From: Huntiella abstrusa
Lineage: Eukaryota > Ascomycota > Sordariomycetes > Microascales > Ceratocystidaceae
Length of the DNA: 64,000 nucleotides
Assembly: GCA_025685495.1 (NCBI GenBank)
Contig: JAJNMT010000131.1
Span: 1,240,001 to 1,304,000, forward strand
Direction of reading: 5' to 3'
Position numbers and translations under genes: made by a program. The notes under the pieces were generated by a model. The model worked only from the letters and a program-made list of their open reading frames with translations. It ran no database searches and was not told where the DNA came from. Of this stretch, positions 1-13,002 are shown piece by piece (the first letter of the stretch is position 1; every line of letters starts with the position of its first letter).

Positions 1-1069
1 CCTCAACCTTCTTCGCCGCACCACGACCCTTCTTCTTCTTCTCCTGGACATCCTCCATGACGACATCCTCAGGAACCTCCTCCTTAGGCTCCTCAACAAC
101 CTTTCTAGGCCGTCCTCTCTTCGCGACCGTCTTAACAGGCTCCTCAGCAACCTCCTTCTCCTCAGTCTCCGGCTCCTCCTTTTCCTCCTTAGGCTTCTCC
201 GTCTTTACAGGCCCGTCAATCGACTTGCGCGGTCTCCCTCTAGGCTTAGGCGCTGGCTTCTCTTCACCATCCGTCTTAACCTTTGCCGGACGACCTCTCT
301 TCTTCAAAGGCTTAACCTCTTCAGGCTCCGCCTCATCTTCTCCTTCATTCTCCGATGGCGCGACAGTTTTCGCGGCAGCAGCGGCAGCGGCCTTTGAAGC
401 GTTGGATGGACGGCCGCGTTTCTTGGGGGTTGGAGTCGGCGCCTAGTAAAAAGTATATGTTAGGTTTTTATGTCTGCGATAGATGTCCGTGAATATGTAC
501 GTACCTCTTCTTCCTTATCAGCCTCCTCGCTAGCAGTCTCTTCAGCAGCCTTCTTCTTAGTCGCCCGACCACGAATACCCTTCATACCAGGCTTATTAAA
601 CTCAGGATCCTAAAACAAGTCAGTCAGCGCATAACTCCCCAAGAATACGCATCAAAACTCACGCCATTGAAATCCTCAGCATCAATGTGACCCTGAGTGA
701 CGCATCTCCGAATCTTCTCTTTAACAGATTCATCTTTAATCTCGTCATATCCGTCAATGACGTCCCAATCCTTCTTATCTCCTTCGCCACAAAGTTCCTG
801 TACCGTCTTCAACTGCGCTCCAGAAACACATCCCCAATGCTTCCACTTCCACGCGCCTCGTTCCTGAATCTCCACCCAAGTGCCCATTCTAAGCTCGCCC
901 TTTTTGCATTTAACAGCATCTTTTTTACATTGCGTATCGACGCAACCCGCGCGATTATTCGGCGATATTTCTATTCGGGGGGAGACAGCCAGGCCCACGT
1001 TAATTACCACTCTGCAGCATCCAGCATCATCTGCGCCAAAGAAAACCTACCAATGCGATATTGCGGCAT
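1..1069 (-). CDS. PARP-type zinc finger and AT-hook chromatin protein, cut by left edge
   Basis: Exons, in minus-strand order, are 1069-1051, 970-663, 609-505 and 442-1; the gene runs off the window, leaving about 291 residues visible. The start at 1069 was chosen because the 19-nt first exon (MPQYRI) joins in frame across an 80-nt GT-AG intron to a zf-PARP domain at about residues 7-100. Candidate zinc ligands are C16, C21, H51 and C54. The remainder is acidic/lysine-rich and carries four RGRP AT-hook cores at residues 153, 193, 212 and 253. Introns of 53 and 62 nt have usable branch sites. zf-PARP modules bind DNA nicks or ends and AT-hooks bind the AT minor groove, so a nuclear DNA-binding role is likely. 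No PARP catalytic domain can be seen in this part, so enzyme activity should not be assumed. Fungal proteins with only zf-PARP plus AT-hooks are known, and this may be one. Confidence 0.8.
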
Positions 1070-2100
1070 TGTCTTGATGTATCGTCAACAAAAATAATCG
1101 TTTGAAAATCCACAAAATTCCAGAATCCTAAGGAAGAAAAAAAAGACCTATCTGGTTCGTTGTTCGTCGAAGTAAAAGTAACAACAAAAGAAAAAAAGAA
1201 AGAGAAAAAAAAAGAAGCCCAATAAATTCCCTGGTCCTGTCGGGGGAAAAAACAATCAGAGAAAAAAAAATCTAAACAATAAAGACCCAGAAATAATCCC
1301 ACCACTGTCTGTTTTTTTTATGTATTTATTTTCCCAGTCAGTACCTACTGCAGAAAATTATGAGAAAAAAGTGTAGCGAGAAGGTAGAAAAAAAAAGAAA
1401 AGCAAAGGAGAGAGAAGAAAAAAAAAAGCCTGTTGAGAAGGGGTTAATAGCGAAAGTGATTAATTTCTAATGACGATAGACATTTCCTTTATGGAATTTT
1501 CTGTTCTTTCTTCTTTTATTTTGGAGGCTGGAAGGGACGATGTTTTTTTTTTTCTTGGTGAATTTAATACGCGTTGGTTCTTTCTCGAAGTGGAGTTTCT
1601 TTGGAATTTTTACTGACTTTTTTTTCACGGTGTTTGGGAACCCGCTGAGAGGGTAGTCACTGAAGATGACGTGTATACATACCTTATGCATAGTGAACAG
1701 AAGAGGACATGTTAGGTTACTAGAGAATTAAGAAACGGCAATTTTAGGTTTGACGATGTATGTGAATATTCCTTGGTATTTGTGATTTACATTTAACCTT
1801 GAAGATTTGACGTTTTTTACATTTTCCATTTCCCATTGTTCAATATTTGTTTCTGACATTCAAAAGCTCTACATAACCTAGCTTCTTCACTTGTCTTCCT
1901 TTATAAATCCCTCGTTCGCCCGTCTAATCCTAAATTCCACGCTACATCAGACCAACGTTGTCCTACATAAAACATGTCTCGCCATGTCAAAATCAGGTCT
2001 CTCCCAAAACAATCATCATCACCATTCCGCTAACATCCCACAACCTCAAAAAGGAAACTAATGATCCATAGGGTCCAGGGTCTCCCCACTTACTTCCCCA
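1070..2100. other. AT-rich intergenic region
   Basis: This separates the 5' end of the zf-PARP gene from the 3' end of the ATR kinase gene, both on the minus strand. It is full of A- and T-runs (notably 1130-1290 and 1380-1430). The only longer open frame, on the minus strand at 1467-1691, is lysine-rich low complexity from A/T runs and has no recognisable domain. It should hold the zf-PARP promoter and the ATR 3' UTR. Confidence 0.6.
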
Positions 2101-5100
2101 CTACATAAACGCCGACCAACCAATATACATTCTCGCCAGATTCTCCGAACTGACTGCTTGTTTAATCAACTCATCCACGTGACCCTCTACACCCAACGGG
2201 ATCGCATCATTCATGAACCCGCCCATTTTCTTTTGGACTCCTTCGAATGCCGCCTCGGGCGTCATTCGTATTCCGCTCTTGGTCCCGGCGCGAGCTTTCT
2301 CTTTGAGGAGATCAAGGGTGGGGTCATGAATGAATACGGACATGAGAGTTAACAGAGTTTCTGTTTGAGAGCGCAGGACTGCGAGCGTGTATTCGGAACA
2401 AGCACGGAATGGTCCTTCATATCCGTGGATTCCCATGGCAGCCACCATATTGTGTGTGAGTCGAAAGGGAACTCGCTCGGGTGTCATCAACGTTTGTCCT
2501 TTGTCAAAGAGACAGTTAAAGTCCACATGACAGATTCCACCGTTCCCTTCTTCAATAAGAACATTTTCACCATGACGATCTCCAAGACCAACTATTGTCC
2601 CTACAATCGACATGACGGCTAATGTCCTGATATACCTCAACCTCGCATTAAACCACGTCGTAGGTTCCGGGAAGTTATCCATATACCAAATATGAAGAAC
2701 CTCAGGAAACAACGGTAAAATCTTCTCCTTCCATAATTTCGGCTCCTTGATAGCCTCATCCAACATCTTTTGAATCTTTCCAAACCCAGGCGTCTCAATA
2801 CCCCGCTTTGTATACATAGCCGTCAATGTATCTCTCAAAGTCTTCAACCCATCAATCCACTCAATCAACCCACAAGCCTCCCAAATCGGCGTCACACCGT
2901 ACGTCCGTACGTATAACTGCCTTTTACTAGTCTGCGGATCCTTCTTCAACGCCTTATTAATGATACTCGTGAACTCCATGAATCGTTGATCCGCGCGTAA
3001 GTCATCCTTCGGCTTCACCAGGAATTTATGCTTTTTCCCATCAGATCCCCAGATAGTAATCCGGCGCGGCTTAGCCAATGACCCCATAATCCAAACCTCC
3101 TCATCCATCGCCTCAAAGGTAACCACGTTACCCGAAAACGGCTGATGCTTATTCCATGTGTCCACAGCCAACGTCGGGAGTCTAGCATCAAGACATTTTT
3201 GCGCCGGGACAACTAAAGGACAAGGGAAACATTCGCCTGCTTTGAAGCCAAGTTTCTGATATGTAGTTTTGGTGGTCATTCCCTGCTGGGCAAACTTGGT
3301 ATCACACTCACTCATTCTCACAAGATGCACCGCAAGAACCTGTCCCTTCTGTAGAATCTCCATCGGATCCTCCGCCAACGGCGTAATTTTTACTGCCCGG
3401 TCAATCCGTTCCAGGATTTCTCTTCCGACCCGCCGCCGAGGATTCTTCGGGTGGTTATAAGTCAATGGGAAGATATACCATAACGACTGACGCGGATGTA
3501 CAGCCACAATCCGCACAATTATGTTAATCAGCATCCTGACCGCTTCGGGGTGTCGATGTGTTACGCGCGCTACTAGCTGCGGAAGAGCCGTATACTGCAA
3601 GAACGTAGGGACTCGTCTTAGCTTCTTCTGTATGCTCTCGTGGATTTTGGAGAGTACCTCACGTCGCCTCTCCATAACCTCTTGGGATAATCTCGTCCCC
3701 TTCCCATTTGATTTGGTATCTGCAGTGTCATCAATACAAAGCGCCGCCTGCTCCAACCACATCGTAATAACAGTCGGCAGCATCTGATGTAGATGGCCTG
3801 TCCCCGTAGCTAAAGCCCGTAGGTAATTATCAATGATAACTTTCCTTATATAGCCAGTCAGCGTAGCATCTGATTGTGCATTACTATGCAGTTTCAATTC
3901 ATACTCAAGAACCTTCTTGTAGTGTCGTCCCAGCCAATAATGTCCCTTTTCCCAGGACGGACAAGACCCCGTAACTTGTAGGAACTTCTGTCGCTGCGAG
4001 TCAATATTCATTTGTCCCGAAGACTGAAGCCACTTCGCCACACAAAGCTGTGCATGTGCCAACGTTTGCAAATTCGGTGGGACTTTCCGACCAGCAGCTA
4101 CTGCGACCGATGAAGTCCCACTAGCAGCCGAGGCAGCCACAATCGCCGCGTTATTCGCAGCTTGAATATCCGCTGCCGCCCCAAACTTATCATTCGCAAT
4201 CGCCGTTTCCAAAGTCGCAATGGCTCGTCGTCCGTGTCCCTGGAGGTTCAACAACTTTGCCCGCTCAATCAACGCCGACTCGGAACCTAGCTTTGTCGCG
4301 TGCAAGACAGAGTTGAAAGACTGCTGCAACATCCCCGACTTTCTCGACATCCGACTTGACGCCAGCCATAAACTTGCAATGTTCTTGTTCGTATATGGCT
4401 CCCGAATAAGCTCCATCGCAGCCCTCTGGATACTAAGCACGTATTGCTGGTCCCCGGTGAACGACCCGAGCACTGAAAGACGGCGGTGTAAACTCGCCAT
4501 CACACCATCCGTAGTACCTCCCGCTACAATCGATCGATTCGCAAGAATCATCTCTAAATCCGACAGAACGTGACATTGTAAAAGAAGCTCACGCGCAGCT
4601 TGTAAAGATGCCGTCGTGGTATTTGTCAAGGCGGCTGAGATCTTGTCTCGAATTAGGGCGATTGTTCCTGGGATCGCACTATACTCTTTACGGTGGAGAC
4701 AACGGAAGACTTCTCCTATTGACAGGTTAAAGTCGTCTAGAATATTTCCGTTATAGGAACAGACAAGTTGGTCCAGGTCATCCCAGCGAGTAGTAGCCCA
4801 GGCCGCCTCAACCGCATACGAACTGATTTTGTTCTCAAGTGCCCCGTTAGCTTTCATACTAGAAGCATAACTCAGCAAGACATCTACGCCATGTTAGCAC
4901 ATATCCCGAAAACCTTGATCCCTAGATACTCACCGTATTGCGCCGAATTCTTCAAACAATCCAACAACTCCATCTGAACATCCGCATCAGCCTGCCCACT
5001 CGACATCCGGAATTCACACCAAGTCTGCGCCGCCTCCCACTTCTGCGCCTTCTTATTCGCCGAAATCTCATGCTCCACATCAACAACTCTCAACTGCGCC

Positions 5101-8100
5101 GTAACACCCGCAAGACCATCCGGCTCTTCAATCTGTTCATAAACTCTCACCAGCTCCTTCATCAACGCCTCTCTATTTTCCTTGGCCGCCGCCAACACCT
5201 GCTTATTCGCCTTTGAATTATCATTTCGCTGCTTCCGTGATGCATAGTTTCGTGCAAGCGGATCGTTGCTGTTTGGCGCGGTTTCGCGAATGTGTAGTTC
5301 CAAGTGGAATAGGGCGCGGTTGAATTGGGAGCAGGCGAGGGCGCGGGAGGCAGTCAGTTGTGGGGGAATGGCGTCGAGGAACTTTTGCGCGCGGGAAAGT
5401 TCTTGAGGTTGGTCGACGTCTGTTCTAATGGGGACCTTTTTGCGGTGAACATAGCGCATCATGTAATCAAGGATGTTAAAGACGCTCTGTAGGGTTGTTA
5501 GTTTCATGCAACTTGTGTCTGTCAGTGACACTCACCTCTGTATACAAGTTATAGTTCCTCCTCTCCTCAGAACTATTCATATCCCCGACATCACTCTCCA
5601 TGATATCCAAAACCTGTCGATGCAACTTTTCATAAACCTCCTCATCACACCCGATAACCACATGACAAAACAAAGACGGCAACAACGCCTCAGCTACCGA
5701 TGAGTCCTTGATTCTCACCACCCTCTGCAACGGCTTAAGAATTTTCTCCGCCTGTGGGTTCTGTGGGTTACAAACCAAATAAGAGACCATATCCTTGAGC
5801 CACAACGCATGATCTCTATCCGCCCGGAACGCTGGAATCGCCGGCTTCGCTTGAGCCGCAGACGTGATGACGTACCGAGACGACATGAACACGTTTAACA
5901 GCCCTTGATCTGTCGGCTGTAAACTCTGAAATTCCTCCATGATTTTATTTCCCCTTCCACGTGTTCCCGTCCCTTTGATGGCATCCGTGATACCGCAGGT
6001 ACTCAAAATCTCTTGGATAGCATACGACAGGAAAACCTGCTCACGGCTATGCGTCGTGGTTATAAAAGTCTTGAGTAGAACCTCCCTCAACAACGCAAAT
6101 CCAAACTCCGTCGTCTCTACTGGACTCTGGAAATTGTTGAAAATAACGAGTCTCCGATCCTCCTTATTCGCCTCTACCCGGTGGCAATCCAAACACCCAA
6201 TAAGTCCAAAACATTCCGTCACCAACCGACAAATCTCCACGTCACTCCCGTTATACCTACTCGCGGCATTAAGTAGTGCTCTAAGTAAAGCGGAAATCAC
6301 CGCGTCGGGGTTCTCATCAAGTGAGCCAGATTGGATCCATGCTTGGTTCGTCCGAAGGAATACCACCAGGTCTTCAAGACCCAGCCAGACAACACCTGCG
6401 TTTTCATGTTGAATTCGTTCGATGAAGATTTGAATATGTCTTTTGGTTCCCACCTTCGCCGCTTCCTCCTGGCGCTTCCGTGCCAACTCATCATCCAGCA
6501 CCGCCAATGTCGTGGTCTGTCGAAGAGGCGGTAACTTTAAGGCGTTCTTCTCATACATCCCCGGGTACTTGCCATTCAGTGCAAGTATATGTTCCTCGGC
6601 ACACACCCTCGTCTCATCGTTGAACAGACTCCAATGCTGCACAACGACGTAAAAAGTCGTCTCAAGCATCATCTCTACATCCTTCGCCTCAAGCGTATCA
6701 AGCAATGTGACCCACGCGCAAAACGCCGCATGGCTGAGCACCGGCACCGCCATGGCTGACAACAAAGCCGCACTAATCTGTGCCTTTGCAAGCCTGATAT
6801 GCGTCTTACACGCAGTGATAAGTAACTCCATTGCCTTGATACATTCCGCTTGTTCGTGGGTAGTCTCGGAGAACTTGAGGGAACTTGGGGGGTTCACCAT
6901 GTCGCTCATTCGAGTGATGAGACCCAAGAGATGCTGTTCCAAAGCAATCCCAATGATATCGTGTGGTCTTTCTTTCGCCTCTTTTTTGTTACTGTTAATT
7001 TGGATACAGCACCATTGGAGAGCCGCCAATGCAGCATCCTGCTTCTTTTTATCCACAGAGGAAGCACCAACGAGTAAAAGCTCATGAATCGTCGGGACTA
7101 AAGCCTGACGCATCAAAGCAGTCACCGTAACAGCTTCGAAACCCCGGTCAATCCTGACAAGATGTTCCAAGACCATCTCATCTGCCCGTTCCGTCCGCTC
7201 ATGGTAATAAACCAATAAAACAGCCAAAACTCTTGCCGTATACTCTTCTCTCAAGAATAGCTGGACGACACCCAGCTTCGCTGACGCCGCTATCCGCTGG
7301 ATTATATTAGTGTTATATTCCAACGTCAAATAAGGCAACGCATGACCCCTCGCCACCGCCATCAACTTGTCAAGACTAATATTCAACAGCCCCGCCAAAT
7401 TGTTACTTAATCGAGGACATGAATCCAAGCAACTCAGGGTCTTATGGGAAATGTATCGCCAAAACGGTTGAACAAGGGCACTTAGTGACTTTCCCCGGGA
7501 CTGCGCCAAGCCACCAAGCTCGACAGATGCCATAGCGACAATCGTCGAATTTGCGTGGCCAAGGAAATCTACGAGTTGCACTATCACGGGGCTAACTTCA
7601 AAGTCTGGCAAAACACGACCAAGTTGACCCCAGGCCATGATACATGTCTCTAACAAAGAAACCTCTTTGCGGTCTGAAATTTGCTTTAACAAGCCAATAA
7701 CTTGATTCCGGTTCCGAGCGATGATTTTACTGTCGATACTAGAGGTGGCCTTGTCCTCGAGAAGTAGTGGGAATGTTCGTCTACAGAAAGTTAGTAAGAA
7801 CGTGCTTGAAGTGAAAAGGATCATACTCACGCAGCTGCTATCCGCATCTCCCGTACATGACTACTCAAAGACTTGAGACACCATAACCCCAATGCCGAAT
7901 TTTGCAAATCATACAACTCTGGCAGATGAACGTGGACGAGAATCTTCTGTAGCGCCACCATGGTTACGATGCGCGGTTTTATCGATCTCTCGAACTCTGG
8001 TAGAACAATCAAGTTCTTAAACGCCGCAATCAAGTCTTTCTTTACAGAGACACTCTGCTGTGTATTAAGAATAACCGCCGGGTCTGCCATTAAACAGACA

Positions 8101-9849
8101 TAACACCACATTTTTGTTTGACCCGCCCTTTTCGTATCGCGTTCAACTTTCAACGTAGAATCAGCAGAACAAGCACAGTGAGCAATTGTCTCCACAAATG
8201 CACACCGACTATCATCGTCCATCCCAGGGAAGGCAGCTGTGAAAACATGTTCCAACATGTCAGAGTTAATGTCAATGTTGAACCGGTTGTAAATCGTCTG
8301 CGCGAGTAGATTATCCGAATCAGAGTATTTCCTCCTCTTTGCATCGGGTGTCCCCGTCTCATCTTGCGTCGCCCATGATATCCCAATCTTGGCTACCTGG
8401 TCTCTAACCTTGGTATCTGTAAAGTTTTCGGGGCGCGTGCTGTAGGGGAAGAGGTGGCCTTCAGGTGGGCTAGATGAGACTTCTCTCATCAAGTCGACAA
8501 TTTTATCGAAATCAGCCTCCAAATTTGGAAGAGCAAGGAGAAGCTCAACTTTTGGAAGGACGTGGGATGCTACCAATTGTGATATCTCTACTTGGTGAAC
8601 AGAATAATGAACTAGTGAGATTAAAGCGTCAAGAAGAGTTTCTCGTCGAGATATGGTCTCTACATCTTTGCCTTTTAGCTGATCTGGGTAACTAGCCAGT
8701 TCGGAACATAGAAGGGCTAGTGTAATTGGGGCCTTTTCGTGGGTGATTAACCGCGCTGATTCCGTAACGTGTCGTTCGCATTTGAGGAACGGCAAGACTA
8801 ACTTTATCACAGGGGTGATGTCTGACTTTATAGGCTCATGTAGTGCTACCGCTGCGGTGCCCAGAAACTGTAATGAGTCGAGGGCCCATAAGCCATAGTT
8901 AAGGAAGATATCTGAGCTAGCTTCTCGCAAAATGTGATTTGTCATGATGTGGAGGAAACTCGTGGCTTGTCGTATCAACCGGTCAGGACTGGTGACGATA
9001 TACTGCAACGCCGCTCTTGGCGAGTGATCATGTTCGCCAAGGATGCGATCTAATGTGATTGCTGGTGGCAGTGTGGTTACATATGACGTGGGATTTGGGT
9101 TCAACAAGACACCAGTGATTTCTACAAGACAACATATCAATAGTCAGCAAATTATTACATAGTGAGCCTTTATCACAACCCAGGCACTCACCGTTGACAG
9201 TATCCCTAAAGTACTCTAATAACTTGGGATATACAGCGGGAATCTTTTCCCGAGCCTTCATAGAATGATACAACATATTGCCCAAACAATCCTCCAACAG
9301 ATTCTTCCCCGCAGAGAATTCCCCATATCCCATGATAGACATGACCTGCGCCACCAGCCAAATCCAGAAAGGCTCGTCCCCTCTCTTAATCAAGTCTTCA
9401 TCACAATTCGGCTTAACCCGACAATCCATAACCTCCGGCGACTCCCCCATAGCTTGCGCCAAAAACCCCACCGTCGCCGTAACAGACGTGACAGCCTCCC
9501 CCGCCTTAGCCCTCGTGATTCCCACCTCCAATGGCGGTCTCAGCGCGGTAATGTGTAGTTTACAAAATGCATAAGCCAGTATATGGTTGTCGTCAATCCG
9601 GTCTTGCGGACAGGTATACTCCGACGGGTGCTTGTCCTTAATGCGCATCGCCGTTTCTACCAACTTTGTCGCTTCAGCATTATTTGCAACTGACGCCGCT
9701 AGACGGACCGGCGCCGAGTAGCCCGCCAGATTGGCATTGTTTAGGGTTGTTGTCGAGGAGGCATCTTGAGATGTGGGGCCGGGACGGTTGTTTGGCGGGG
9801 GAGCTGCCCGGTGATGGGCGGGGTGGCCGTGGTTCATATTTGGGGCCAT
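2101..9849 (-). CDS. uvsB: ATR-family checkpoint kinase (Mec1/Rad3/UvsB)
   Basis: This is the apical DNA-damage and replication-stress kinase of the PIKK family; with its Ddc2/ATRIP partner it binds RPA-coated single-stranded DNA. Exons, in minus order, are 9849-9192, 9121-7831, 7780-5536, 5486-4934 and 4883-2101. The four introns are 49-70 nt, all phases agree, and the product is 2509 aa, usual for the family. The N-terminal two thirds is helical-repeat-like, followed by a FAT region. The PI3K-like kinase lies at about 2180-2450: VKPKDDLR with K2206 in the ATP site, catalytic GLGDRHGEN at 2348-2356, and HVDFNCLFDKG with D2370. DFN rather than DFG, and the CLFDKG that follows, are typical of ATR rather than ATM or TOR. 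A FATC tail occupies about 2477-2509. The next upstream gene is over 3 kb away on the other strand, so the promoter is unshared at close range. Confidence 0.95.
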
Positions 9850-10065
9850 TGACTGGGTGTTCTCATGGCTGGTTGGGAGGGTTAGTATCTAGTGTGTACG
9901 GAGCGCTTCTCGGTAAGCGCTTTTAATGGATAAATCAGATGAAGATTTCTAATGATTACTATCGTGGATGATGAACACGACGTTGTACGGTAGTATACTT
10001 TGTCACACCAACATGTATTGCCTGGGGTTTGGTCGCGACGAATGTGGGGCCACTTTACACGATGG

Positions 10066-10071
10066 CACGTG
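10066..10071. promoter_or_regulatory. CACGTG E-box upstream of the ATR gene
   Basis: A CACGTG palindrome 217 bp upstream of the ATR-kinase start codon. CACGTG is the core site of fungal bHLH regulators. A six-base match can occur by chance, so function is only suggested. Confidence 0.25.
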
Positions 10072-10252
10072 ATGTTCTTTGTTGGTCTTAACCCTGGTGA
10101 TCGGAGTAACCCTACATCATGTTGATTGAGATTATCGGCGATTGTTTGTTTGATTCTTATCTTGTATCGCATCAATGAAACTTGAGTAACTTGACTTGGT
10201 TTGACAAAAGTACAACAGACGTGTGAACAGTATCTAACTGGGCAAATGATCC

Positions 10253-10270
10253 AATCGCAACGTTGCGATT
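10253..10270. repeat. 18-nt perfect palindrome in the ATR upstream region
   Basis: AATCGCAACGTTGCGATT reads the same on both strands, about 400 bp upstream of the ATR start. The core GCAACGTT recurs at about 10313. A perfect dyad of this length suits a homodimeric DNA-binding protein, but no known factor is assigned. Confidence 0.5.
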
Positions 10271-11221
10271 ATACATACCACTTGTCACCTATCAGCCAGT
10301 CTATAAACAACGCAACGTTATTTCTTGGCTTTCCTCACCAGGTGTCTTCAAAAGTTCCATGACGGAATCTATGTACATACATGTGTATATGGTATTTTAG
10401 CGAGCCTGATGATCTTTACGGATCTTGGCAGAATATCTGTAGGATACCGGTCTCTCTCATGTTGAGTATTTTGCAAAAACGTTGGAGAAGACATAGCTGG
10501 TGTACGAGCACATCACAAGCCTTCACATGCGCATGGCCGGACTCGGCTCTGCAGGTGATGCATTCTACATGAACGCTCTGCATTCTATAAAAAAGTTTTA
10601 CAGTATGCAGTATCTGAGATTCGGTATAACCGTCCTGTGGTGGAATCATCTGTTGGCCACCGCTACATGTTCTCTCCAAAGCGTGCTAAACGCAAACCGA
10701 AAAATACATACACAATAGGCAGGCATCCCAAGTCGACCGATGGGGAGTTACCGGAGGATAAGAAGCCAAGAACAAGATACATACGCGACTAAGGACTAGA
10801 GAAGCAAGAGAATACTTGAGCCGGCAGGAGACAACATGTGGCACTGATAGGGTAGTCCGATGCCAAGACGAGTACGGACATTTTAAACACTATTTAAATA
10901 TAACCGACGTCAAATGTTCTATGTATAACAAGATGACTTTGGCCAAACCTACCACCATCTCATGAATGTTATAAATGGCTGACGGAAACTGGCGACATTC
11001 AGTGGACTCCAGACTGATGTCATATCCAGGATGTAGTGACGAATATGCCAAAAATTGAGTTTGTCCCTCATACTTCCGAGCATCGCTTCATTGCCAATGG
11101 ACAGACCACTTTCAAGAACCACGGATAGCAGGGATAATATGCATTAAGCAAACATGGGTAAAGTCCGATAAAGAGGGGACGGGATAAAAAAGAAGACAAG
11201 AGGGAAAACCTCAAATCAAGA

Positions 11222-11791
11222 TTTTGCCAAGACTAGCGGCAAGACTTGGCGGACTGACAAAAGTTCTTGGGAGCTAGAAAGAAAGACAGATCGAGGGAAG
11301 AGCCAGGGGCATTACTCTTGAGAGATGGGTCACTTTGTGTATATAAGAAATCGGGCGTTCTTGAATACGGCCGGATAATAGTTAACTTCCGTAATGTAAG
11401 ATGGATTCGGTTGATGCCGTTGAACGTCAGGTATTATGGAGTTTGTGTGGAACAGCTCCATTCAAAAAGTTCATGATTATTACGGTTGTCAACCTTAACA
11501 AAACGACATCATGTCCGTTTTGTCAGGCGGTATCCGTTCCATGGGTGGTATAAACTTTAAGGCTGCAAGCACTGGCGCATATGTTCATAACGGACCCGGA
11601 CAATCCGGCCGGGTTGTTTTGCCAAGTCTATCAACAGACCAGGTGTAAAAGTGGCAGGCAAACTAGAACCATGATAAGGCCACTGTGTAATAATTTCCTA
11701 TCTACGAAAAATAATGCGATCCTACAGTAAATATGTACACACATATACTTGTGGAAGTATATTATTCCTCCCTGTCGATTTTGCCAAGACT
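11222..11791. repeat. Three copies of TTTTGCCAAG(A/T)CT
   Basis: The motif occurs at 11222-11234, 11617-11629 and 11779-11791, all in the same orientation, 1.2-1.8 kb upstream of the peptide transporter. The first copy is followed at 11240-11249 by CAAGACTTGG, giving a local inverted GCCAAG...CTTGGC arrangement. These could be regulatory sites or remnants of an old repeat; the sequence does not decide. Confidence 0.35.
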
Positions 11792-12836
11792 CATGGCCGA
11801 TAACAACTGCATCATCCATCGCGATCCGCTCGCTCGCCTAAAACAGAATGACGTCCGATCCAGCTTTTAACTACATACACAATCAACTTGAAAATACCGC
11901 TAAACATGATATAAAATGTTCCTAGCTGCGATGGCGTGCTTGCTCTGTAGCAGGGTTAATCGCCATGACCTGGGATATATAGAGCCGGAAGGAATCATTA
12001 GAACGATCCCCGTGGGTTGACAGCGAGCTAGAAGCCTTTACGGTACGGCATGGTGAGACTTTCCCGGTGGAATCTAGAATCTTAACCATGAATAGTGGGT
12101 TATGTAAATGGTTGACATCATAGATCCCGGTGAATTCGTGATCTGAGTGGTTACTGGCATAACGTAACGAGCTTAGACAACTAGATGGCCCGGCGGTGAA
12201 CGGACAAGACCACCATTACCATTGTACAGCTAAACCCACTACACAAAACAAATCTGGGGTCCCCACCATCCAACAATAGCTATGGTGTCATATCGACCGT
12301 TGACAACGACAACCTCAAATTTTGCAAAACTCACAAGCCTCTGGAACAAAGCCACTAAACATTAGGACTCTGCATACCATACTGCATGTCCTTTATACCT
12401 AACCTAGCTCCTACAAGCAAACCCAAGACCATCCTCAATATCTGGGCCTTTGAACGCCACCAGCCTTCTAATCAGAATTTATCCGCTTCAAGGGCAAGTC
12501 ATATCTCAATTCAAACCCGCTAACAAGCCATTTCCCAATCGGGACTTGCATATACGCAACCAAACAAGCGCTACGTCCGTTCCTTCCACTTCCGGGTCTA
12601 TGTCTTTTCGATTGGAAAGAGGCACGCCCCTCTTTGATTCCTGACGGGACCGTGATTTGGCGTTTTGTGAGGAGGGACATCATGCTGCGTTGCTATCTTG
12701 GTTGTTTTCCCTGTCTAGACACACTCCCCACTCACACCTATTGGCCCTGGTATCTCTGGATGCCAAGAGTCTCTTCTTGATCCCTCATATATCTCATGTA
12801 GTGTTTGGCTTATCGGCTACGGTGGCGTCAGTACAT

Positions 12837-12846
12837 ACATAAAAGG
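12837..12846 (+). promoter_or_regulatory. TATA-like box of PTR2
   Basis: ACATAAAAGG lies 157 bp before the PTR2 start codon, followed by a pyrimidine-rich leader. It is a reasonable but imperfect TATA element. Confidence 0.35.
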
Positions 12847-13002
12847 CCGGCCGCCGCACTGTCGTTGATGTGCGTTTGTCTTTCTCGGTTCATCAAGCCG
12901 ATGTCTGCATCCTCTTGCATTCTGCTTGCCATCTAAGCCATTCATTCATTTTTCTTTGCATTTGCTATATACCTTATCTAATAAATCACCTAATACCCCA
13001 AA

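Larger units (their letters stand above)
9850..13002. other. Gene-poor region between ATR and PTR2 genes
   Basis: The divergent upstream regions of the minus-strand ATR gene and the plus-strand transporter gene. Open frames here are short, carry no recognisable domain and do not join across plausible introns. Visible features are a CACGTG site, an 18-nt perfect palindrome, three copies of a 13-nt motif and a TATA-like box before PTR2, each listed separately. I see no tRNA or other RNA gene. Confidence 0.6.
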
